Positions 22,201 to 38,500 of a stretch of 64,000 nt of DNA are shown here, one piece after another. A program made the position numbers and the translations under genes. Source of the stretch: Argentina anserina (taxonomy: Eukaryota > Streptophyta > Magnoliopsida > Rosales > Rosaceae); the NCBI RefSeq assembly GCF_933775445.1, contig NC_065876.1, forward strand, positions 6,882,001 to 6,946,000. The letters run 5' to 3'. Within the stretch, counting starts at the first letter, position 1, and every line of letters starts with the position of its first letter. Under the pieces are notes generated by a model, which was not told the origin of the DNA, did no database searches, and saw only the letters and a list, made by a program, of their open reading frames with translations.

Positions 22201-25200
22201 TTTTAGTAACTATTGGTCGTAATAATTTTATAATTTTATTTAATACTTGGCTTCTCTCTCCAAATCCTAGAGATAGCGACTGAATTATGTCCTTTCTCGT
22301 CCGACGGTGAACGACAACGGCTGGGCTCCGACTGGACGAGTTTTCCGTGATCTATATAGGGTGTTCTCTTGTTTTTTGGCTATGGACTGGCAGCGGCTCG
22401 ATGTCAAATTGCGTTGGGTTTTTGCTAAAAACGAATTTATACAAATTCCATTTTGCAATTAACAGTTTCATTTGATCAAATTGGTTGAAACTCTGAAACT
22501 TCCTAATTATTACACGTTTTCTTTTTGTTTCCCCAGTACAGTTGGACATCAACGTCAAGTGAAGAACATGGTACATTACGACGTCTTACTCTTCGAATTC
22601 CTTCGTTGCTCATTGGAAAAGCATTGTCTTAAACCCATAAATTGAGGGTTTTAATGGTGTAGGTAGGAATACCAATGCGTTCAACTAACATCTAGCAACA
22701 AAACAACATACCGGAACAAAATCAGGGTTGGAAATTGATTGAATAAGCATGGTAAACTTCCTTTAGGTTTATCATATATAAATAAAACCACACCAACTTC
22801 ACTTTTGGACCACCATTTTTTACCCTGTTCTTTCCTAATTCCGACCATTTTTATCCATTCCCTGGAAGTGGTTAATTGAAGTGGTAAGGAAATTCGCTGA
22901 CTTGAATGATTGAATCACAAGTTGAATTGATTATTGCTTTATTGGGTCATTATCATATTTCAATTTGGTACCAACAAGAATTAATTTGGAACAGAAGATC
23001 TCTTTAACGCTTGCACGTTCAAATGGTGCAATAGCTACTATTAATCTATTATTATGCATAGTCATGCACTCGAGTGTTTAACTTTCCATGAACTTGCAAC
23101 TCCGTTCTCTTTTTTCTTATTTTTCGGGTGCAAAACAACATGTCAACGTATAGTAGCAATATTACAATTGGCTGTGTCAATTCTTAGTTATATGTATATA
23201 CGTGAATAATTATGATTATTATTATTCATGTTATTTTACGTCCGTATAATTCTACATGCAAAGTTTTAGAACTAATAAAACAATGCCATACTTCGAACTT
23301 AAGATATCAAAATATGTCTAAAATGAATCAGTTCAATTTGTAGTAAAAAAACTCGTTTACCACCCATAATTTAGTATGTACGTCAAAATTAGTCACACAT
23401 ACACACCTATCGTATTTTTTTCCCTACACTGCATTAATGCATCATATATGTGGGTTTTCGAACGTTTGCATATAGTTAGAAAACTTATAGTTTTGAATTT
23501 GATGACACATAAATTAATGACTGAGAAGCTAATTAAGACCTTGACAAAGAATGCTTATATGCATATAACTTCACAATTCCTAATGTATAAGTGTTTGTAG
23601 TAATGTCTATTAATTTATATATCCACCATGGCTAAGTACACTTCAAATCGATTGATCTAGCTAGGAACTATTGATTAGCACCAATAACTGGTTACACGAT
23701 AGTGAACATATATGCAATTAGCACTAACAAATGATTAGATGATTAGTAAGTGATTAAAGAACCGTACGTACTAATTAATGCTTAAACCAAAAGCTTTTAG
23801 GGGGTCAAGTCTTCTCCATTAAACGGCTTCAAGTCCATGGAAATGGCGACCAAGCTCGACAAATGGCCACACATATGATTTCAGTGGGGATCAAAGCAGG
23901 TAGAGATAAGTCACTCTTTGTCCTCAGTAGAGACAATTACCCCCCAGAAAATACACCACTAATTGTGATTATAGTAGCAATTAATGGCCTGATTTTCTGG
24001 GGCCAGGGTCCTTTACAACTCTTGTGCACGACTCATTATTTGAAATCTCTCTTCCCTTCACTGCATTAAGCTTTTCACGTGCAAATCAAGTTAAATAATC
24101 TGAGAGTGACGCAGATTAAAGAAGCCGGTCAATTGCAAAATGCAAATTAACTAGTGCAAGTGCAAAGTTGCTAGAGACATAGAGAGACATGGATCACTGT
24201 GTACCATATATATAGCCTATATAGAATATAAACGAAACTATAGACTAAGATACAACTATGCCAATTCAATTGGTTTTTGGGAACAAGACCTTATTAAATA
24301 CGATGGGAACAGGGCTAGGCCTCATTTCTTGACACCATGGTTTCTGGTACTTGTGGTTTAGGTAGCTAGTCTTAATAACTTAGATCATGTTCTAATATAT
24401 ATATGTCCTAGCTATAACCAAATAAGTTAGAGCTTTGCAGGCTTATGCACGGCTACCATTCTAGATGAATTGAGCTATGACTAGCTTGAATTGATTAGAT
24501 TTGTACTAAAGTCTTATGTACAAGAGGTTAATCTTTTGTTTGATGTTATAATTCTGAATTTTTAGTATTTACCCGACCCTGTATCTTCTTATAGCTTAAA
24601 GTTTCGATTCTTTAATTCTATGTATTTCGTATATTATTAAAAAATTTAGTTATATATATACTTGTAATCTTATACAACATTATGTTCAGTTGGAGAAATC
24701 TAATCTTAAATGTTGACGACTCTCATTGAACACGTCAAACATATATATAGTGTTAACAGTAATTTCTTCAGTAATAATCTACCTTGGATTTCTATCACCT
24801 TCTTTTTTAAACATGTTTTCCATGCAATACTTTTTCATTTGTCTCAACTTGTAGTTAACAAACGCAACCTAGATCGAGTGATCTGTTAACCATTGCAAAC
24901 TTGTAGTATGATTCTCTCAAAGACACTGGCGGATCTAGCCAGTGGCTCCCTGGGCTTAAGCCCTTGCAAGATTTTTGAGGCAAACATGCTTAGTATTTAT
25001 GTACTCCACTGCATTACACTAGTCTTTAATCTAAGAGAAAATATCAGTATCAAGCTTAGCTCGATCGTAAGGTAAGGATCTCAGTATGTGATGTATTCTG
25101 GAACCTCCGTTTGACTATTAGCGTAGATTTGGATTAGTGTATTCATGGAGCTTCTTTCTCCAATGACCTCCTTGCCGCCTCCATATATACCTCATTTCTT

Positions 25201-28200
25201 TGTAAGGACTTCATTTTTGTGCCATAAATTTAGGGGTTTCTTGCTACATATTTTGGTCCATGAGGTCGTTGTCTCTAACTATACATATGCAAAAGCTTTT
25301 CAATCTCACCAAATAATGCAAATTTTTATGTATATTAATTAGGTATTCTAATTATGAGCGGAAGAAATTAACTAAATCACCTATCTTTTCTCACTATATC
25401 ATTGCTCATACTAGAACGAAAAATCATTCATGCTCATGATCATTCCCTCAAATACAACAATTAAGATTGAGGAGCTTCTTAGCCATGCCATAAGAAGGAT
25501 ACACACTCGTTTACATGCAATATTTGAGCTTCAATTGATTATTACTTCTTCTACATGCAGTGCATCGATCTTCAATTAATTTTTCTAAAATAAGAGATAT
25601 ATGAACTGTCTGTAGCGGTTCACGTAAAATCAAATAGAATTATAAAGAAGTCAGAAAATATTTTTTTTATCTATTAAAATTAGCCTGCGATATCATTTAG
25701 ATCCTTTAGATCTGGATCAGCATTGTCAAAGATAATATTATGATTTAGCTATTCATCACAGCTGAATCTTGAATATGAACCTCGGCATTTTTCTTCTCTT
25801 CTAGTACATGAACCTTAGCCTTTGGCAAGTTATGGTCGACAAACAATATCTGAGACACCATTTAATAGTTTTGCAGGTGAAATTCACGAAGCACGAGCAC
25901 ACTTGATACGGTCACGTGATGGAGCAGATGCTACGTGTCACTTCCACACTGGATGCTCACTACCACCGCCCTAGATTTGGTCCAATAGATACGCAGATGT
26001 TCTTCAAAGCTGTCTCTACGTTTTGACTTTAACCCTAGAAATTCCATTATTCTCCATTTTATACAAAATCCAAGCTTCATGTGGGAAGAGGAAGAAGAGC
26101 GTCGTATGACTTTTCAATACCACAAAGAGTTGTAAAAAAATCCAGACCAAGGCCAAAGCCGAGGCCCTAAAAGTTAAAGATACAGAACCATACATTGTCT
26201 CCGAGCCAATGAAAGGGAGAGCTGAGAAATCTCCATAGCCCACAAGAACAACTAGCTGGGATATATATATGCTTCACGTTAAAAAGAGTAGCTAGCAGCC
26301 AGCAGGGTTAAAAGGAACAAAGTGGTAAAAGGTTTTAGGGTGCCTGTAGCTGTGTAGGACTATATCTCTCTTTAGGGTCCTGGCTTAGGTTTGTAGTAGC
26401 CCTACGTTTGTTTCTTCTCCAGGAAGAGTGTTGTCTCTGTGCGTAGGATATCAGATATGAACATAAACATGTCGACAAGAACGCAATTTTCCAGTCATGT
26501 CCTATTCAGCCACTTGGGTCTGGTTCTCACTACAACGCCTCTCTGTCTGGTGCATTTTATTAATTAATAACAAGAGAGGTCAATAATCTGGGTGGATTTT
26601 AGTTTTTACCACGATCTACTTGCTGAGGTTGCTGTCACGTACTTTGGCTGGCCTCAGTTACAGAGTCCCAACGGTCTGCTTCTTCCAAGAAGCAGCAGCT
26701 TTTGAGGTTTGTATATATACGACTGCATGCATGGCTACCAGAGAAAGGAGATGATATTTTTCTTTGATAAAGGAGGTGATATTCTGGTATAGGGTTAAAA
26801 GATGCTAGCTTTACCACGCATTGTCATTTCTCTGTAATTTTTCACTTTGCCGAGGAAATCTACAAAAGGGTTCTAGACCTGTACCGGCACCCCTATGATG
26901 AATGATCATTGTTCGTGGAAAAAGTAGATCGAGATTTTGTAATCCCATCTCGTAACCCAGTTTTCAACTCAATCTTGAGAGTGACATGACTTCAATTCGT
27001 AGTGTCAAAGCATGTATCATGTATGGGTATCACTGTGTGAGGGATTTGGACTTGGTCACTAGGGTTCTTGCAGAGCTGAAGTGATCTGTCACTCGGATTA
27101 GTAGTGTGGCCAGCAAAATTGTACAAAACGGAGCAGATTAAGATTGAATTGCCGTATGGTTCTGCACATATATCTTGGATCTTCAGAGGTTTAGTTGTTA
27201 GCAAAACATAATGGGAAATCTAAATAAGAACCAGATAAATAGATGAAAATTTACAGTCTGTGTACACGGAACCTTTTTAGTTTTGTGTTGGTAGAACATG
27301 AAGTGATGAAATCAATTTTCATAGTCCAATTTTACGTTGGTCGACCCTAGCTACGCCCTCGACTAGAACTACAATATCGAGTGCGACCCAGATGTCAAAA
27401 TTTCAAGCAATGCTTAGGTTGAAATATATTTCAAGTGAACAATTGACGTATTCGGGTGTGAAGACCAATGATTCAAACTCAAGTCATTAGAGGTTCTTTT
27501 ACTAAGCTTTAGAGGCATTCAAACTCAAGTGGATTGAAGTAATATTACTGCTCTCATGGACCTCGCCCTTACTCTAAAGTCTAAACTGTGTGCTTCGATG
27601 ATTTCGACATAAACATAAAAACTGTTTGCTACACGTTTGATGAAGATGTGATTATGGTAATATCTCCACGAAACTGATGTTACTCTTCTGTAGCTGATAT
27701 GATTCATGCAAATACTTTCGTCTGAAGTTCGATCAAAACCCACTTTCTTGTAAAAGAAAGTGTATATTTTAGTCGAGGCATCATATGTTATCCTGGACCG
27801 CTATATAATATCTTCAGCAAAAAACTTTTCTGTCTTTCTTATTTCGGTCGAAACTTAAACTTCCATCTCTATATAAACTGTTGCAGTTTTGCCAGTTCAC
27901 CCAGTTGTGGTCTACGACTCTGCTGCTAAACACTTTCCACTATCAGGTAAAACAACCGTAAAAGAGGAGAGGGCAGCGAATTCCTAAGAATAGTTAGTTA
28001 CCGGGACTTGAAAGATCTTGCAGGGAGAAAACACAGGAGCGTTGATTTAAGAATATGGTTAACCCAAAATTAAGTTATGTAATGTCAATAACTCGAATAA
28101 AACACCGTAGGAGATTTGTATACGTAGGGGAGGTCAGTGGCTACGGAGTTAGAACTCTCTCAGTCGCATCAGAGGATTCAAGGCTGTACTGTGTCAACCT

Positions 28201-28620
28201 AACCAGCTTTGGCTCCCACTCTGTTGAGAGGAATCCACACTAACGAATCCGTACTTCAGTTCGGTTTTCTGCACTGTAGGAAAAGTGAGCCATCATTTCA
28301 TTGCCTGTGTTTTTCCACATTTCTATGATCCATTATCTTAGTTCAGTATCTACTCTACCATTATCTACTGCAGATGAGTGTCAGACACCATAGATATAAT
28401 TTCCTTCGGAATAGAGTATCAGACACAACGATAGATAGATGATTTAATTTTAGAGCGGTAGATATCAGACACAAGGGATAGATGTGTTTCATAGTCATAA
28501 CTTAAATTTTGCATAACAATTCAAGGCAATTGTGTTCCGCGGGCAGAAATCTCTTCCTTTTGGTCCCATATATGTGAAGGACAGATCACAAAAATACCAT
28601 TCATACGTCTGATCAAATAT
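16240..28620. other. 12-kb gene-poor stretch
   Basis: I checked both strands for coding exons with family motifs, tRNA cloverleafs and the mature sequences of common plant microRNAs by eye and found none I can support. Base composition is AT-rich, extremely so at 16560-16860. A short GGCGGATCTAGCCAGTGGCT phrase near 24930 resembles the degenerate ends of common plant DNA transposons. The two longest frames (17926-18225, 21927-22283) show no domain or codon pattern. It probably contains regulatory DNA of the CRF plus eroded repeats. Confidence 0.5.
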
Positions 28621-28666
28621 TCAATGCCATAGGGAAAGATGCCCTCCTCACAGTCCTAGCAGCACA

Positions 28667-30761
<2,095 letters not shown>

Positions 30762-31015
30762 CGATCACCTTCAAAAACCAAAACCAAAAAACGAAACCCT
30801 AGAATTGATCAACCCCCAAAAATCCAAAGCACGCTAAATAATATGATTCCCTTCTTCTCTAGCTGCAGAACAAAGCGAGAGAGAGAGCTGGGAGATTACC
30901 TGAAAGACCCTCCCGGTTTATTAAGGGGAGTTGGGTTTTTCGGTCTTTTCGCACCTCTCTTTTTGTTTCTGTGGAGGTGTGGGTGGTAGCTCCTCAACCA
31001 CCACTCACGAATGAG

Positions 31016-31024
31016 TTTATATAT
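31016..31024 (-). promoter_or_regulatory. TATA box of the E2 gene
   Basis: ATATATAAA on the minus strand, upstream of a CT-rich leader and the inferred 5'-UTR intron, about 255 bases before the start codon. Confidence 0.45.
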
Positions 31025-31029
31025 CGCAC

Positions 31030-31518
31030 GCAAACCTCATGGGGATAAAATCGTAATTTCCCGACGCATCATGTCCACATAAAAGCGTCCCCGATCAAGA
31101 CGGGTCATTGCATGTAATTTGGTAAACGTTATTTTGGACCTCCGGTCACCGGAGGCTGCTCTTCATCCAAATAGTATGGTCTATTCGAGTGTTTGTTAGT
31201 ACACGTATCTGTTCTACTTCTACATTCTGATGACCTTGGTTCCATGTTTAAGCTCTACAGGCCTTTGTACAGAACTGATGAGCAAATGTGTGTTTGCCCA
31301 TAAAGAGATTAAGAAAGCACCAAAAGATAATGCCATTTGACCATGAATAATCACTAATACATTGATAAAAGTGTCCTAACTCTACCCTGAATGGAATCAA
31401 TTAAGTTGATTAATTTTAAAAGACAAAAAAAATATCACAAACTTGTTCATCAACTGGAGCAAAGACATTTTGAGATAAAATGTAACTTCATGACCAGACG
31501 AGAAAAATGCCAAATAGC
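31030..31518. other. Intergenic: E2 promoter and 3' UTR of the receptor pseudokinase
   Basis: Both flanking genes read leftward, so this interval should hold the receptor gene's 3' end and the E2 promoter. No further gene is seen. Confidence 0.5.
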
Positions 31519-34500
31519 TCACTCTTGTGAGGCTGATTGTGGTGTTCCAACTACTGGAGGTGGTGTTGATGCGAGGGGTGTTGAGCTTTCTGATCTGTTT
31601 CCAGATGATGCACGATTGTCATTATCCATCCGCCGCACATTTTCGATCATCTTCACTACATCCGGCATCTTAGGTCTCTGATCCGGCATCCTTACCACAC
31701 AGGACATAGCTATCTGCAACATCTCCACCATTTCTTCCTCTATGCCTGGATACCTCATCAGTTCTAAGTCAAATACTTCTGCTGTCCACTCCTCACGAAC
31801 AACTGAATGAACCCACCTGACCAAGTGGACCATCTCATCACCTGCAGTAGTATGAATGGGGGATTTTCCGGTGAGGAGTTCAAGCAGCACAACCCCAAAG
31901 CTGTAGACATCAGCAGGCTGTGCTGCTTTCCGGGTGTCTGTCACTTCTGGAGCTCGATAACCAGCAGCACGGGAGACAGGTGGAGTCAGTGAACTCATTA
32001 TAGTTGTCAGGCCAATATCAGAAACACAGCCATAATGTCCTGTATTGAGAAAGATGTTTGAGGCTTTTACGTTTCCATGGACAAGCTTCCCACCATTCTC
32101 TGTATGTATATGAGCGATTCCTCTGGCAGCTCCAATAGCTATTCTTAGTCGTGTATCCCAATCTAGAGGGATTCTATCTTCTCCTCTTCTACCTGAAAAT
32201 GGAAAGAATGTTTAGCAGTGCAGTACAGGAAAGTGCAACTAAGAAATACCTATGAAAGTTGTACCACAAGATAAGTCAATGCTAAGATATACAACCACAA
32301 TTTGTTTATTCATATGAACGCAAGGGTTTAAAGTTCCATGGTGAAGATAGATTGAGGGGTTCACAACAGATATTCACACCATCACACCTTTCAGGGAAAT
32401 AATTTTTGTGCAGCACATGGTTAACAAACAAGCCTATTCTTAGCAGAGAAAAAACTAGTAAAATTGATTCAGTGTTTGACCATGTATGAGTCCCTTGATG
32501 TCCAAAAGATCAATTTTGTAAAGATTAAACATGTATCATCCTTGAGTCACCTGACTCCCCTCCTATTTCTTGGTAAAAGATAATGAAGTTTCATATAAGT
32601 CTCGGAAGAAAACAACATTTGTGTGGGTGCATATATACTCTGGTAAAGCTACTTTCCCTTGATGACCAAAGCAGTAGGGGGATGTATCACAAACTTCGTA
32701 CGTGCTGGATAGAGAACTAGCATGTGGGTGCAAATTTCCCTTGATGATGAGCAAAGCATGTAGTAAACTATAATACTTAGTACTCTATTGGTACCTTTGA
32801 AATATTTTCATACATTTATCTGGACTTAAAAAAAAACAGTCCTTTATTGTTATTGCTCAAGTCATTGTTAACCTTCAAATTTCAAAATTTAAGTTTGAAA
32901 TTGTAAAGCAGAAGAATATTAGCACTTTTAAGCAGAAAAGAAGGAAAGTAGATTCTACAAAATCTAGATCATGAACAAGGATCATATTAAGGTTTGGACC
33001 AGTAATACATCCAGAACCATGCAATACAGCTTTGAGCAGAGCCTCGTAACATTCCTAGTTCTTAAGTTTGTTTCAAGGGATTTCTATCACACTCTCATGA
33101 CTGATCTAATAAGTAATAACTGAAGCCTCATAGAGTAGTACTAACTACTAACTAACTGAATTCTTTATAAGTTTTGCCTCTCCAATTAATACTTCCCCAA
33201 AGCAGCAAAGCTACAGCAATGTGTACGGATAAAGAGACAATCTCTATGATGCATACCAAACTAAAATTGCAGCAATAAGCTATTTGCGTTCAACTAAATT
33301 CAATAAAAAAAAGTTTCATCAATGAACGGAGACAGCAAACTTACCGTGTAACATAGCTGAGAAGCTCCCCTGAGCGTGGTAGTCATATACCATTAGCTTC
33401 TCATCTTTGGAATAATAGTACGCCTTGAGTTCAACCACATTTTCATGCTTGATATTGCCAACAATCTCCATATGCTGCTCAAAGTCCTTCTTCCCCACAT
33501 TTACATCCTTCAACCTCTTCACCACCACAACCGTTCCATCCTCCAATATTGCCTTATAAGCTGTACCAAATGTCCCCTTTCCGAGTATTTCAGCTGAAGC
33601 CCTCAACAAATCCTCCAGATCAAATGCATAATGACAACCCTCAAAGAAAACCAGCCTATTATTCGCATCCTGATTCCTTGAAATCATCTTCTCTGGGGAC
33701 ATGTCCCCCTTCTGCAACTTCCCGGAAACCCCAGCCTCCCTTTTCCTTCTTAAGCAGACGACAAGTATCAGAGCTGCAAACGCCACAACGCCCAAAACAG
33801 CAGCAGCAATAATGATTGCCCGCAATGCAGTCTCACAAAGCTTCCCACCATTCCTAGATTTCTGAGAGGGTGGAACAACAGGAGGAACTTCAGCTGGAAA
33901 ATTAGCGAAAGAAAGGTTGCTGTTACCCTCAAACACTGCCCTTGAAAACCTCTGTAACGATTTCGGCACACTCCCACTCAGATTATTGTTGGCCAAACTC
34001 AGCTGCTGCAGCCTAGGCACCTCAAGATCAGGAATTTCACCCGAAAGCGAGTTGTTGGCAAGATTCAAAGCCGAAAGTTGAGTCAGATTGGAAATCGACT
34101 CAGGAATGCTGCCATTGAAATGATTGCTGGCCAGATTAACTATGGTGAGGTTCTTCCAAGCAGAGAAGTCAGGCAATGGCCCAGAGAAGTTGTTGAACTG
34201 GACATACAAGAAGGACAAGTTCTTTAGATTGGAGAAATCAGAAGGGAACTGCCCATTAATCACATTGGATCTAAGGCTCAGAATCTGAAGCTCTGAAACT
34301 CTGCTCAGAGTATTGGGAGGTATCGGGCCGATCAATCCGATTCCGGGCAATCTGACGGCTATGACGTGGGCCTTATCTGCACTGCAAGTAACTCCAGTCC
34401 AGCGGTCACAGACAGGAGTGTTGCTATCCCAATTGAGAGAGCGAGAGTGGGGGTGGTTGTTCACAAAGTCAAGCAATGCTTGCTTATCTTCAACTGGGTC

Positions 34501-34569
34501 TGCATTTCCATGAATCCAGAAAACCAAACCCAGCAAGAAAAGCCAATGCACAATGCAAAGACCTTTCAT
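31519..34569 (-). CDS. LRR receptor-like pseudokinase (At4g23740-like, LRR-III)
   Basis: Two coding exons, 34569-33345 and 32192-31519 (CACG|GTAAGT donor, TTTTCAG acceptor, phase 1), encode 632 residues. Order: signal peptide 1-23; LRR N-cap about 26-65 with paired cysteines C54 and C62; roughly five leucine-rich repeats to about 215; membrane helix 249-273 followed by basic RRKR; kinase-like domain about 327-605; Ser/Thr/Pro-rich tail. The Gly loop ([11 protein letters not shown], 330-340) and a lysine in VVKRLK are kept, but the HRD motif is HGN at 447-449 and DFG is DIG at 467-469, so the catalytic Asp is missing. It should act as a pseudokinase co-receptor or scaffold at the plasma membrane. 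Wording such as the [15 protein letters not shown] segment matches the At4g23740 class. The intron falls between the N and C lobes, as in that class. Confidence 0.95.
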
Positions 34570-35500
34570 TTTTTTCTTTTACCAAAAACAAAATACAGAA
34601 CACTTCTTCAAGCAGAGAACGAGCTGTTTCTTCTGCAAGGCTTCACCTTTTTCATTGCTCTCTGGTTCTTCTAGGCTATGGAGAGGAACCAAAAAACAAA
34701 TATAGACAACAACAAAAAAGAGAGTAAGTTCTGAGTACAAACAAAAGACAGAATGTAAAGGGAAACGAGAAAGAGGGAAAAATGATCAGATTCCAAGGTA
34801 ATTGTCTGGAAAAAGTATAGGTGACTCTGAGAAACTCAAGCTGTAAAAAATGAAACAAAACAACTGAGCTTGCTGGTTGCAGACTTGCAGGCTTTAAATA
34901 ATGTGTTTATAGTCAAAAAGCTACCTGTGTAAGTTGTGTTTTATAATGCATATTAAAGCAAAGTCACCAGAAACTGAGCTTCTCTTTTTGTTCTTTGTTT
35001 CTCCTTTCCAGTTTAAATTTTTTTAAAAAAAACACAACCCAATACCAGAAGTCCTACAAAGAAATTTTCAAATTCTTTAACTCAGTAATGAAAGCAAAAC
35101 ACCAAGTACCCAGAAAGCTCATCTTACCTAGCTAAAGACTCTTCCTTTCAGTTTTCCAGATCTGACTGACCCCCAAGAAAGTCCTGTGGATTATGGAGCC
35201 AACCCAAGTCCAGAAACCTGTACAGAACTCTGCCTCTGTGACCAAAACAATCCAAAGAACACACTATTCAGAAACAGAAGAAGAAGAAATGTGAAGCATT
35301 GAGCAAAGTACTTGTACAAAAGACACAAAAAGACTGTTTGGCACTGTGAGAGCAAAGTGGAAACGTACAAGTTATGATGCCCTTCTGAATGTGATACAAC
35401 TCTGTAGCAAACGAAGTATCGAACTCGCCCTGTTTACGGTTTTAGAAGACACAAAAACCGACGCTGCTTTGTTTTTCCTCAGTAGAGTTTTGCCGTGAAA
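34570..35500 (-). other. 5' leader and promoter of the receptor pseudokinase
   Basis: A TAG|GTAAGAT donor (35128/35127) and a GCCTTGCAG acceptor (exon resumes at 34632) suggest a ~495-base 5'-UTR intron. Upstream, 35500-35860 is G-rich. Inference from splice-site appearance only. Confidence 0.35.
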
Positions 35501-38500
35501 ACGAGAACGAGGGCCTAATATGGCGGAAGAGGTGGGGGGACTGGAGGGGAGAGGGAGGTTTTAAGGAGGGTGAGGTCGTGACGGAACGCCGTTACTGGGA
35601 TGGGGTTTTGGGGTTGGGACAGTGACGTGGTGGCCATTTAGTGGCGGGACATGTGGGGTTTGGTTATTAATTTTCTTGATAATGAGGGGCGAGGTTGGAA
35701 CATGCTCTTTGTACTGCGCTGTCGTTTGGGAATCACGGTAACGACGAGGGTGTAGGATTGATATTGGCCGTTGATTTCGGACGCCCGGATGGGTGGGTGG
35801 GTATGGATCGTTGGATTGGATGACGGTGGTGTTTGACCTTTTTCTGTGTAATAATGGGTTTAATTAAGGAGATTAGTTATGGGTTGTTAGACACCTTAAC
35901 CCTATTAGTTAATGTGCCCTAGATTGAAAATCAAAGTAAAAGTGAATCTGATTGTTCTGATATGCTACATTTAGTAGTTAGATCTCATCAGATATGGTTA
36001 CATACAATAGACTAAAGAAATTTTTTTTAATTTATCAAAGAGTAGCTAATCCCAATAAAATTGAAAATTTTGAGGTTTTCATTTCTTCATTTTCCAATCC
36101 AACAACTTGGTTTTTATTTTTATTTTTTAATTTACAAGATAACACGTTGTAAAACATAATAAAGATAAATATTACATCATTTTAATCTAAATCGTCCGTA
36201 GAATGACAAAAATTAACTACATTTTAGAAATTGTTATGTAAACACATAATTTTGCAATGCTATTCGACTGTAATACTACTATACCAACTTAAAACCTCTC
36301 TCTAGCATTCCTCTAACATACAGACAATGAAGATTAAGTTGAGCCATAAACACGAGTTTCTCTTTTGTCTTGACTCTCAACTTTCAACCCCTTATCAAAT
36401 TTCTAAGACACATCCCAATCATGTGTTATACTCCATGAGTAATTTTATTTTGTTATCGTGTGTATAAAACAATCAACTCGTACATGGTGCAAGATATAAT
36501 TTATTTGTTCTGAATTGGTGATACTCCATTTACACAACTTGGGATTTTGCTTCTTTTGCTTAATGGAGTCGGAGAGATGATAGAAGTAGTTAAACCACAA
36601 ACACGGACAAACAAGAACTATAAACCCTAAATTACAGTCTCCTTTGGAAAATTTCACCAGATTTCGAAAGTAATTGGCAGATTATTCCTACTCTAATCAT
36701 AACCAGAAAAGATAAGCAAAGTCAAAACTACAGAAATCTTCTAACAACCTCTTATTTTTTTCACAGAATTGGTCAATTGAGTCTTATAACTTATAAGTCA
36801 ATGCACTCACTATGGTTTGTTTTCAACCAGCTAAGCTTCCATTACCCAAAATTCCAAAAGCCTCTTCTAAGCGTTGGTCCCATTTTATCACACTTCAATC
36901 ATAACTACATAATGATTAATTACATTACATTAAATCTATATCCACCATCACTATGACCAGCATCAAATCTTGGTATTAAAAAAGAAGCTGAAAATTTAAT
37001 CTGAAAAGCATATAGGTAACTCTTCCCCTTGAAAACATCAAGCGCCAAGGAGAAAAAACCAGTACAGATCGACTTCAGTCTCTCTCTATCTTCCTGCTCT
37101 CTCTTGCTCTTATTCATTTGTTTTCATGCTCATTTCTCTTTTCATTGATTCCCACAGCGTATATTAGTTGGAATAGTTATATAGTAAGTTAAACACAGAT
37201 CATTATTCGATGACCTAATCTAGGTTGGTAACAGTATAATAATGTGCACATGCAGATCCATATAGTATATATAGTACGAAAATTTTGGTTTTGAATTTTC
37301 TACTCTTGGAGGAACACAACCACCCTTGTCTTAATCCATGTCTCTTTAAACTTTTATAGCTTCAACCAACTATGAACTACCATCTCTTTTTCAATAACAA
37401 ATGCTTCAAGGCTCCATTGGCCATTGTTAGTGTCCATACTGGGTTGGTGCAAAATGCTTAGTACTCTGTGGTTCAATTTTAAAGCTTAGCTATATCTAGT
37501 GTGGTGAGCACCCAGATCAGTCAATGAAAATTATGCACCAAGATATGCATAGTGTCCAAGAGCTTCACTCTAATTTATTTGCAGGCCCTTTTATGCTTTA
37601 ATAGGAGAATCCAATTATTAAAGCAAATTGGGTGCATGTAGTAACTGGAAGTTTGCAAATATGATCCAGTGGTACCTTAACCTTTTGTTGCTGCTTTCAT
37701 TATTGGGTTGCATACCTTTTTGCAGTGTTGGGATTGGATGAAGATACAGATCATATGCTGTGTCTAATTCATGTTTAGCCTTTTGATTTACTAAATCTGG
37801 CTTCATATGTTTTGGATTGGGAACATTTATGGATAAGAATACTCCTATATATCTCCTTCAGCAAGCATAACTGTTAGACTGAGACACTAGCTTCAGCTTT
37901 ATTGGATTAGGTTGAGAGATATTTGACGTCTTCTAAGACTCATATAAGTTCTAGATCGAATGCACTAATAACTTGAACACTCGTCAACGTATAACTATTT
38001 ATTTGGTCTAACCTGGTATATAGATCAGAGGCCTGGAATTTCCTTGTTTTTTTAAACTTAAGAAAAATAACATTTATAAGAGATTATGATTGAAACGATA
38101 GAAAATTGAAACCCTTAATCCATATGGGTCTTTTAGCTCATTTAAGAGAAACTGAGCTATTCGCCTATTTGCATATCGAACCAACCGAAACTAAATCAAG
38201 CAATGCATGCATGTAAGTAGCATTGTTTAAGTTGCTGCTCTTGTTGTGGCAAGTGATCGAGGTGAAGAAGAAATTGCCCAAGGGCATGCATTAAGGGAGT
38301 GGAGGGTGTTCTAATCAATGAATATGTATGTATTTGCTTTTGGAGTTCACTGAAACTGGACATGATCACTGTGTGCATATAGTATTTGGTCTGAATCGAT
38401 TAGGTACTTGACTGAACTTTACAGAGAAAATAACTGTGGCGTTTTGTTAGAAGAAAGACAAATTTAACCTTGTTTTCTAGCAACTTGAGTGACCGATGCC

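Noticed and set aside
28055..28243. 62-codon plus-strand frame near the E2 gene
   Set aside because: No motif, no splice context, no resemblance to a family.
16240..28620. Possible microRNA genes in the gene-poor region
   Set aside because: By eye I found none of the common conserved plant microRNA sequences; species-specific ones would need small-RNA data.
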